64,000 nucleotides of DNA from Planctomycetaceae bacterium (GTDB lineage: Bacteria > Planctomycetota > Planctomycetia > Pirellulales > Lacipirellulaceae), in contig PABB01000031.1 in the NCBI GenBank assembly GCA_002702655.1, forward strand, positions 79,338-143,337, given 5' to 3'. Both the position numbers and the translations under genes were made by a program. The notes beneath the pieces were generated by a model. That model was not told the origin of the DNA and did not search any database. It worked only from the letters and a program-made list of their open reading frames with translations. Position 1 is the stretch's first letter. Every line of letters begins with the position of its first letter. Shown here piece by piece: positions 1 through 12,099 of this stretch.

Positions 1-755
1 GGCGCGCCCGGCCATCACGGCCAGCCGCGTCCACGACGCCACCAGCGGCAGCATGGCGCCAACGAACGCCGCATGCGGCAACCCCTCGCCGTTGAGCAAC
101 TCCTCGGCGCTCTCGGCCAGGCGATCACTGTCGACGCGGGCCAGATCGGCGAACCGTTGAATTTCAGGCAACAACACGCTCAGCGCGAGCGGCAACTCGA
201 CCGCAAGTAACTGCCCGCAGAGCATCGACTCGGCCGAGTCGCCGACGTATTCCCGATCACTGGCGGCCAGTCGGCCCAACGTGTCGAGTACGTCCCACCA
301 GACGTCATTCTCGCAGCAGCCGGCGGCCGTGGGCATCAGGTGGGCCGCCGCCACCGCGGCCAAAGCAAATTGCCAGTCGGCGGCATGCTCGCCGTCTTTC
401 GCCCAAGCCCGCCATTGCTGCAGGGCGTCGGCGATCCGATTGCGCTGCTTGCCCTTGAGCGACGAGCCCGTGCTGCCGGCAAACTTGGCCGCCAGTGACA
501 GCAACTCGTCGGCGGGCGCCGAGTCGCCGGCGCCGACGACGCCCCAACTCAGCGCCGAGCCGCGGCCGACGTCTGCCAGCGGACTCTTCCGTTCGGCGCT
601 AGCCAGCCATTTCGTGAATTCCGCCGTGTCGGCAGCCTTGCGCAGCTTGGCGGGCAGCGCCGACGTCCAACCGGCAGGCGTCGAGCAGTGCCGCGCCAGC
701 AAATTCTCGCCGCCGCCGATGTCGCGGCGCGAGTCCATTTCTACAGTTGCGGCCA
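1..755 (-). CDS. Hypothetical protein, N-terminal part (gene runs off the window)
   Basis: An uninterrupted minus-strand frame begins at an ATG at 753-755 (MAATVEMDSRRDIGGG) and stays open to the window edge, giving about 251 residues with no stop. Codon third positions are strongly G/C rich, as in the neighbouring genes. I do not recognise the family. The visible part is rich in Ala and Leu with helical-looking segments and several Trp residues, and it has no signal peptide or clear membrane segment. The gene is divergent from the YdjY-domain gene at 1083, so the 327 bases between them should hold both promoters. The C-terminus lies outside the window, so function cannot be assigned. Confidence 0.6.
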
Positions 756-1082
756 TGGGGAATCGGTTCCTTCTGAGTTCCTCGTCTGCCCGGGCGCGGC
801 GCCGGCGGGGTCCGTCTGAGTTGTCGCATGGGCGATAGCGTCGCCATTCTAACGCAGGCCGTAAGCCGACGCACGGGGGCGCCTTGGCAAGCAACAATTC
901 AGTGAGAACAGATTAAGCCCCGCCGCTTGCGGCCGGGGCCGCCCCTGCGTGCGAGTCGCGCCCTTGGCGGCCCGAGGTGCGGGCCCGGCCCTTCGGGCGG
1001 CCGCAACGGGCGTTATAATTCACGCACTGTCGGCTCCTGGACGAGCCGATCGCCGCCGCGCAAGACCAGGCAGGAGAGAAAG
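756..1082. other. Divergent intergenic region, no clear gene
   Basis: These 327 bases separate the divergent genes starting at 755 (minus) and 1083 (plus). An AAGACCAGGCAGGAGAG stretch just before 1083 supplies the ribosome binding site of the plus-strand gene. I saw no convincing -35/-10 pair or operator. Short open frames here have no recognisable product. Confidence 0.4.
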
Positions 1083-1913
1083 ATGACGACCGCACTTGCT
1101 CGTTCCACTTGGATGGCCCACCTATTTCTCGCGGGCCTGCTGGTCAGTTCGCCGCCGGCATGGGGGCAGGATGCGACCGCCGCGGCCGACAGCGGGGATG
1201 AGGCTGCGGCCACAGACGACGCTGAGGTCGACGCCACAGCCGACGAAGCCACCGACGCGGAGGAGGCCGAAGCCCGTGCCGCCCGCGTGCCGCGGTTCTC
1301 GCCGCCCCCCGGCGCCAAGAAGCTGCCCAAGCCGGACGAGGTGTGGATCGACGCCGACAAAAAACTGGTCTACGTCGACGGCTACGTGTCGCTGCGCGAG
1401 GGCTACCTGGAAATGTTCGCCTGCCTGGAGGGCACTAAGGAGCACGAATCGGTCGTCGCGGTCCGCTCCAGCGCCGCCACGATCCACGCGGCGCTGATCT
1501 CCATCGGCGCCAAACCGGGCAGCCCCGTGCAGTACCGCCCCAAGTTCCGCCCCCCCAGCGGCGACGTGATCAACATCGACGTGCTATGGCTCGACCAGAA
1601 GGGCAAGGTGCAGAAGTCCCGCGCCCAGGATTGGGTCCGCGAGGTCAAAAGCAAGAAGCCGATGAAGCAAGTCTGGGTCTTTGCTGGCAGCGGCTTCTAC
1701 ACCGACCCCGACACGGGCAAGCGCTACTACACGGCCGAGGGGGGCGACTTCATCTGCGTGTCGAACTTCACGACCGCCACGCTCGACGTGCCGATCGAGA
1801 GCAGCAAGAACGCCGACGGGTTGCTGTTTGAGGCCAATCCCGACAAGACGCCCGAACTGGGCACGCCCGTGCGGTTGGTGCTGAGCGTGCAGAAGCCGGA
1901 CGAGAAAAAGTAG
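1083..1913 (+). CDS. YdjY domain-containing secreted protein
   Basis: The chosen ATG at 1083 has AGGAGAG a few bases upstream and starts a Sec signal peptide (MTTALARSTWMAHLFLAGLL, cleavage near AWG-Q, about residue 29). The frame is open further upstream, but that part reads like non-coding sequence. A low-complexity Ala/Asp/Glu linker covers about residues 30-65. The rest (about 80-270) matches the YdjY domain known from many planctomycete exported proteins: a DEVWIDADKKLVYVDGYV strand pattern, then a GYLEMFACLEGTKEHESVV block. The molecular role of YdjY domains is not established. The protein is 276 residues long. It is probably periplasmic or surface-located, and it has no evident link to the sugar cluster. 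Confidence 0.8.
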   Translation: MTTALARSTWMAHLFLAGLLVSSPPAWGQDATAAADSGDEAAATDDAEVDATADEATDAEEAEARAARVPRFSPPPGAKKLPKPDEVWIDADKKLVYVDGYVSLREGYLEMFACLEGTKEHESVVAVRSSAATIHAALISIGAKPGSPVQYRPKFRPPSGDVINIDVLWLDQKGKVQKSRAQDWVREVKSKKPMKQVWVFAGSGFYTDPDTGKRYYTAEGGDFICVSNFTTATLDVPIESSKNADGLLFEANPDKTPELGTPVRLVLSVQKPDEKK

Positions 1914-1966
1914 GCGTGGCTGCGGCGGCGGTGCGCGGCCAAGTTTTATTCACGGGCGACACGTCG

Positions 1967-2057
1967 GGTGCCATTCCCACGGCGGTCTTCCGCCGTGGGA
2001 ATGCTGGATCACCACCGCCGCATGCCCACGCCTGCGGAAAGGCGTGGGCATGGCACC
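1967..2057. repeat. REP-like composite palindrome with two hairpins
   Basis: Two perfect inverted repeats lie in the 347-base gap between 1913 and 2261. CATTCCCACGGCGG (1972-1985) pairs with its complement at 1990-2003, a 14-bp stem with a 4-base loop. CATGCCCACGCC (2021-2032) pairs with 2041-2052, a 12-bp stem with an 8-base loop. The whole unit is bracketed by GGTGCCA (1967-1973) and TGGCACC (2051-2057). The two stems are related in sequence (CATxCCCACGsC). This is the layout of a REP/BIME-type intergenic element. It may also act as a transcription terminator for the upstream gene. The remaining bases of the gap show no other feature apart from the ribosome binding site GGAGG at 2248-2252. 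Confidence 0.7.
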
Positions 2058-2260
2058 CCGCGTCATGAGCGGAATCGCACGCCCCGGTTGGCTTCGCTTC
2101 CAGTGGCCGGCTTTTGCCTGCATGAGCCGTTCACCCCAGAGGATTTCTCGCGGCTCCCCAATATGCTGGTCAGCCGTCCGCGGATGCTGCTATAATGAAG
2201 GCCTGCCGCTACCTCGCGGGGACACTCAGGGGCGCGTCCCGCGGAACGGAGGCGAGTCTC

Positions 2261-7147
<4,887 letters not shown>

Positions 7148-10100
7148 TCATGGTTCTTGCGCCGATGCCCTAGCCCCCGTTCGGTCCAAGTCAAGTTGCA
7201 GCGCGTGAGCGTTGGGGTCAGCCCGATTGAAAGCCCGCACCTTTTCCAAGGCCGCGATGGCTTCATCGGAGTTCCCCAAGCCGTGGTACGCGAGGGCTGC
7301 GAGCAAGGCATGCTCTGAGTCTCGCCGCTGCTGAAGATCCTCGTCGAAGACCAACAGATTGGGCAACGACGTGGCAAAGTAGTCGATGTCCGCGTCCTGC
7401 CCCATCCGCTGCTGGGCAAAAGCCAGCAGTTCGCGAAACAGCGACTGGGCTTCCTGCTCTCGCCCCAGCGCCCGTAATGCCAAACCGCGGAAGTAGGACA
7501 GCGGCGAGTGCTCGGCGACTGCCATTTCGGCAAAATCTCCCTGCTTGTTGGCGGCCGCCTCGAATGCGGCGGCGGCTTCGTGGTCCTTTCCTAGCGCGGC
7601 GAATGCTCGACCGATCCAGTAGTTGACGTCGGCCTGAGCCTGCAACAGGTGGTACTTCTCGCCGAGCGAGTCGGGGGTGTCCATGGCGCCGCTTAAATGC
7701 TCAAGCGCCGCCGACGCGTCACCCGCTTCCAACGCCTGCCGGCCGAGTTGCAGCCGCGCGAGCGTGAATTGCCGCAGCACCGCGCCCTCGCCCCCTTCCC
7801 ACGGGTGGAAGCGACGCGACAACAACAGTTCAAGCGCTTCCCGGGGGCGTTCGAGCAGATTCAGCAGCGTGGCCAGTGCGACACTGGCATCGTCGCGCGT
7901 GAGCACCAGCTCGCGACGCGTTGCGAGAAACGCAAGTCGGTCTTCAAGCGGATCGTTGAGCTTGCCGCACAATTGGTCGTACTCGGCGACCAGTCGCGCG
8001 TCGTCGGGGGCCAGTTGCATCGCCTGCAAGTACCCCGCCCGCGCCGCAGCGGCGTCGCGGTCGACATTCCACCGGGCAATCGCCAGATTGCGATGCACCT
8101 GCGCGATCGTGCTGTCGGCAGCGCGCTCCCAGGCGTCGATAGCGTCGCGGTGGCGTCGCTTGTCGTACAGCAGGTTGCCAAGAGCGTAGGCGGCCAGGGA
8201 ATCGGCCCCGGGCTGGGCAAGCGCCCACTGCAACACTTCTTGTTCCTGAAGCCGCGATGGAAAGAAGTAGTCGGGCGACTGTCGGCGCGCGGCGGCAAGA
8301 TCGACCTCGTCGCGACTGAGCCACGCGCGCAAGTAGCGGGTCATCTGGCTAAGGCCCAGCGGATTGGGGGTGGCACAATCGGCCAGCGGTTGCGCGTGAT
8401 GCAGGTCCAATAGCTGCAGCGACTCTTCCACAAAACCCGCTTCTTGCAGATCAAACACCAGATCGATCACTGTCTGCGCGTCGTTGCGGCAGCCTTTGAA
8501 AAACGAGCAGAAATCGCCCGTCAGCCGCGCCGACTCCAACCGCGCCCAGTGGTCGAGCGGGTCGATAGCCAGCAGGTCGTCCAGCACCGTTTGGGCCTCG
8601 CTAGCGCGCCCGTTCCGCGAGAGCGCCAGGGCCGTCAGCACGCGCGCCTTGTTGTGATCGCGATTCACGGCGAGCGACTTGTCCAAGTGTGCAAGTGCCG
8701 CCGCAAAATCGCCGCGGCGACATGCCAACGTGGCAAGCTGGTAGTGTGCGGCGCTGCGCCACTCGTAGTTCCAAGTCGCCTTGGCAAAGTATGCGACCGC
8801 CGCGGCGCCCTCGCCCATCCGTCGCAGAACAAGCCCCAGGTAGTAGTGAGCTTCGCCCGTAACGGGATTCGGGTGCCGACCGGTCAGCCGCGTTACGGCC
8901 GCCTCGAGAAAACCCCGGGCGGCGGCAAAATCACCGCGCTCCAGTCGAATCTTGCCCAACTCGCAATTGGCGCGAGCGTCCTGCGGATCGATTTCCAGGC
9001 AGCGGCGAAGATACGGCTCGGGATCACGCGTCGGGTGGCGGTACTGGCGCAGGTGCTCGGCGATGAAATACGACTCGTCCGCGGAGTCGACCTCCGCAGG
9101 GGGCGGCGGTTCGGTCGCCTGGGCCCGCGACCGCGTCAGCGCCGTCCGATCGACGGGGCGATACGCCAGCACGCTGTCGCCTTGGCGGTCCAGCAATTCG
9201 ACGTGCAATTCGGCGGGCGAGTCGCCCTCGAATCGGACGCTGTTGTCCGTCCACGCTGCACCGGGCCGCAGCGAGACTGGCATCCGCGCCAGCACATCGC
9301 CGCGACGACGCATCACCAACACGCCCTCCAACGCCTCTGAGACATTCAGGCCCAAGTCCACTGTGCGATCCTCGCGCAAGCCCATCGCCAGCGCGGCACG
9401 CGTGTTTGCCTGCTGCACGGGGCCGATGTCGCGGATCGGCCACCAGAACTGTGAAAAGGTCTTCGTTTCGTAGGGCAGCAAATAGCTGAAGTCCGGCTGG
9501 TTGTCTGTGAACACGCCCGCCATCAGTTCGACGTACGGACCGTTGGCGTCGGTCAGCTCGCGATCCCACGCCCAGCCGAACGGGTGATTACCCCAAGTCC
9601 ACTGCTTCTTGCCCGGGGCGATGTGACGATCGGCAACGTGGACGAAACCGCCGCGCGCGGCGTGATCGTATCCGCCGAAAAAATCGAACGCCGTCTCGCA
9701 GACCATGTAGCTGGTGGGCACGGGGATATTCTTGTACCAGCTGAGATCGTTGGCGTCGGGCCGGTTTTGGTAGTCGACGCCGTAGTACGGGTTTTCGGCG
9801 ATCGGAAATGACGACAACGCGCGCACCGCATGGTCGGCCACGTAGTGCACGTCGGGCGGAAAGAACGATTGATACCGATCATGCACCATCGCCGCCACGT
9901 TGGCCCACCACAAGAAGGTGCGGGTCAGCGAGGTGCGATTGTAGAGCCGCACGCGCAGTTCGATCAGCGAGGAGCCCGGCCGCAGCCGCACGCCATGCAT
10001 CCCCTTGAGCCGGTCGAGCGGATCGTGCTCGGATAGCCACACCGTGGCGGCCCCGTCCGGCTCGCGCTCGATCTGCACGTCGGCCGGCATGAACGTCCCA

Positions 10101-10474
10101 GGGCGGTGATGCTGCGGCCAGTTGAACTCCGCCCCGCCAGAAATCCACGGCCCGGCCAGTCCCACCAGCGCCGGCTTGATCACGTCCTGGCGGTAGAAGA
10201 AGTCGTAGTCCGCGTTGGATTTGTCCTGCCCGGCGAAGATCCGCCCTCCGATCTCCGGCAGCATGACGAGCCGCACGTATTCGTTCTCCAGCCGCGCCGA
10301 CTGGTAGCACACGGGCTCTGGGTGGTCGTACACCTTGTCGATGAACGGCAGCGGGTAGACCTTGCCGTTGGAACCCTGATAGACCCGCTTTTCGAAGAAC
10401 ACGGGGTTCTTCTCGGGTGTGCCGACCGGGTACGTGGGAATCGACAGCGATTCGAGACAGGCTTCGACGGACAT
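7148..10474 (-). CDS. DUF5107 domain protein with C-terminal TPR array
   Basis: The 1108-residue protein begins with a DUF5107 region (about residues 15-400) containing motifs such as LPEIGGRIFAGQDKSN, WISGGAEFNWPQHHRPG and NVAAMVHDRYQSFFPPDV. From about 490 to 1090 it carries helix pairs of TPR type (for example ARANCELGKIRLERGDFAAA). DUF5107 proteins have a mutarotase/hydrolase-like beta fold and are common next to GH2 and transporter genes. Their reaction is not settled. No signal peptide is seen, so it is probably cytoplasmic. It starts 9 bases after the stop of the symporter gene, so the two are very likely co-transcribed. An oligosaccharide-processing or sensing role is inference. Confidence 0.8.
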   Translation of the reverse strand: MSVEACLESLSIPTYPVGTPEKNPVFFEKRVYQGSNGKVYPLPFIDKVYDHPEPVCYQSARLENEYVRLVMLPEIGGRIFAGQDKSNADYDFFYRQDVIKPALVGLAGPWISGGAEFNWPQHHRPGTFMPADVQIEREPDGAATVWLSEHDPLDRLKGMHGVRLRPGSSLIELRVRLYNRTSLTRTFLWWANVAAMVHDRYQSFFPPDVHYVADHAVRALSSFPIAENPYYGVDYQNRPDANDLSWYKNIPVPTSYMVCETAFDFFGGYDHAARGGFVHVADRHIAPGKKQWTWGNHPFGWAWDRELTDANGPYVELMAGVFTDNQPDFSYLLPYETKTFSQFWWPIRDIGPVQQANTRAALAMGLREDRTVDLGLNVSEALEGVLVMRRRGDVLARMPVSLRPGAAWTDNSVRFEGDSPAELHVELLDRQGDSVLAYRPVDRTALTRSRAQATEPPPPAEVDSADESYFIAEHLRQYRHPTRDPEPYLRRCLEIDPQDARANCELGKIRLERGDFAAARGFLEAAVTRLTGRHPNPVTGEAHYYLGLVLRRMGEGAAAVAYFAKATWNYEWRSAAHYQLATLACRRGDFAAALAHLDKSLAVNRDHNKARVLTALALSRNGRASEAQTVLDDLLAIDPLDHWARLESARLTGDFCSFFKGCRNDAQTVIDLVFDLQEAGFVEESLQLLDLHHAQPLADCATPNPLGLSQMTRYLRAWLSRDEVDLAAARRQSPDYFFPSRLQEQEVLQWALAQPGADSLAAYALGNLLYDKRRHRDAIDAWERAADSTIAQVHRNLAIARWNVDRDAAAARAGYLQAMQLAPDDARLVAEYDQLCGKLNDPLEDRLAFLATRRELVLTRDDASVALATLLNLLERPREALELLLSRRFHPWEGGEGAVLRQFTLARLQLGRQALEAGDASAALEHLSGAMDTPDSLGEKYHLLQAQADVNYWIGRAFAALGKDHEAAAAFEAAANKQGDFAEMAVAEHSPLSYFRGLALRALGREQEAQSLFRELLAFAQQRMGQDADIDYFATSLPNLLVFDEDLQQRRDSEHALLAALAYHGLGNSDEAIAALEKVRAFNRADPNAHALQLDLDRTGARASAQEP

Positions 10475-10483
10475 GAGCGGAGG

Positions 10484-12061
10484 CTAGCGGAAGTACAGAA
10501 AAAGGGCTGCGACGGCCGCGACGACCAGTCCCGCGGCAACGTACACCACCGGCTCGGTGCGTAGGGCGATGTCCTCGCGGACCGGCAGCTTGCGCGGCTC
10601 GGCAAGCGGCGCCGCAAGGGTCAGGAGGATCATCGCTGCGAAGATGATGATGAAGCAGGCGAGCACCTGCATCAGGTAGTGCATCTCGAACCACGGCGAA
10701 GGCAGCACCTCGGCAAACAGCCCTTGTTTCGTGGCGGTTTGCAGCAGAGCGTAGAGAAACGGTCCCGCGACCAGCGCCAACAGCCCGGCGGCCCCTGGGG
10801 CGCGCGGCAGGACAAAGGCGCCAAGAAACGCGGCGACCACGCCGGGCCAAATGAAGCCCTGGAACTGCTGGATGAAACGGAACACGTCATCGGTCAGCAG
10901 CGGCGCGATCACGCAACCGATCACGACAAAAACCACTGTGAGTACCCGCCCCAACAGCACAATCGACCGTTCTGAAGCGTTTGGCTTGATGAGCCGCTGG
11001 TACACGTCGATCGAAGCGATCGTGGACGAAGAATTCAGCAGCGACGCCAGCGTGGAGACGATGGCGCCGGCAATCGCGGCGAAAATGAAGCCCCGCAGGC
11101 TCGGACCGACAAGGTTTTTGATGAGCGTGGGATAGGCCGCGTCCGACTTGGCCGCCAGTTCGTCCGGGAACAAGTTCGACGCCATGATCCCCGGCATGAC
11201 GATCGCAAAGGGGACCAACAACCACAGCGCGCCCGCGAAGATCATGCCCAATTGGCCGTCGCGCAGCGTCTTGGCCGCCAGGTTGCGCTGCACGATGAAC
11301 TGGTTGAGTCCGCAGTAGTAGATCATCACGATCCACATTCCGCCAAAGACCGCGTACCACGGCAGTTCCTTGTAGCCCGGGTGCCCCTCGAAGAGCAGCA
11401 TCTGCAGTCGGTCGGCGTTCTGCGCGGAGAATTCCGACCACCCGCCCGATTCATCCAGACCGATGAAGAACACCATCATCCCCCCGACCAGCAGGGCCAG
11501 CCCCTGAATCAAGTCGGCGTAAGCAATGGCCTTCAAACCGCCGGTGGCGGCGTAGAGCGTGCCGATACCACCGATGATCCACACGCCGGCGCCCATCGGG
11601 ATGTCGAGCAGCACCTTCAGCGCGGTGGCGCCCGTGTAGAGCACAGCCGTGAGCAGCACGCCCACGTAAATTACCACGGTCAGCAGCGCCATCGCGCTGC
11701 GCGTCGCAGCGTTGTAGCGGTATTCGAGAAACTCGGGCATCGTGTAAATCCCCGCCCGCAGGAACCGCGGCAGCAGGGTCACGGCGATCAACGCAATGAA
11801 CACGCTGCCCATCAACTGCCACGCCGATACGGCCAGCCCCTGCTCGGCGGCGCCCGCGCCGGCCATGCCGACCATTTGCTCCGAGGAGATGTTCGCCGCC
11901 ACGATCGAGATACCGATGATCGGCCACGTGAGCGACCGACCGCCGAGAAAGTAGTCGGACTCGTTGGCGTCCGCGCCGCGCTGGGCGCGGCTCTTCCACA
12001 AGCTGACGCCGATGACGACGAGAAAGAACGCGACAAAGGTGATGATGTCGATGGTTGGCAT
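10484..12061 (-). CDS. Sodium:solute symporter (SSS/SGLT family) for a sugar
   Basis: The ATG at 12061 (MPTIDIITFVAFFLVVIGVS) begins directly with the first membrane segment. A longer frame to 12181 overlaps the upstream GH2 gene and adds a non-hydrophobic extension, so I reject it. The 525-residue product has about 13-14 hydrophobic segments and SSS signatures: SDYFLGGRSLTWPIIGISI, AANISSEQMVGMAGAGA, and a GLKAIAYADLIQGLAL helix. Members of this family couple Na+ entry to uptake of sugars or other solutes. It lies between the GH2 gene (38 bases upstream) and the DUF5107 gene (9 bases downstream), so an oligosaccharide or monosaccharide substrate released by the secreted enzymes is the best guess. 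Confidence 0.88.
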   Translation of the reverse strand: MPTIDIITFVAFFLVVIGVSLWKSRAQRGADANESDYFLGGRSLTWPIIGISIVAANISSEQMVGMAGAGAAEQGLAVSAWQLMGSVFIALIAVTLLPRFLRAGIYTMPEFLEYRYNAATRSAMALLTVVIYVGVLLTAVLYTGATALKVLLDIPMGAGVWIIGGIGTLYAATGGLKAIAYADLIQGLALLVGGMMVFFIGLDESGGWSEFSAQNADRLQMLLFEGHPGYKELPWYAVFGGMWIVMIYYCGLNQFIVQRNLAAKTLRDGQLGMIFAGALWLLVPFAIVMPGIMASNLFPDELAAKSDAAYPTLIKNLVGPSLRGFIFAAIAGAIVSTLASLLNSSSTIASIDVYQRLIKPNASERSIVLLGRVLTVVFVVIGCVIAPLLTDDVFRFIQQFQGFIWPGVVAAFLGAFVLPRAPGAAGLLALVAGPFLYALLQTATKQGLFAEVLPSPWFEMHYLMQVLACFIIIFAAMILLTLAAPLAEPRKLPVREDIALRTEPVVYVAAGLVVAAVAALFLYFR

Positions 12062-12099
12062 GTTCGATTTCGCAGCAGTCGAGAATCGCCGCGTCGGCG

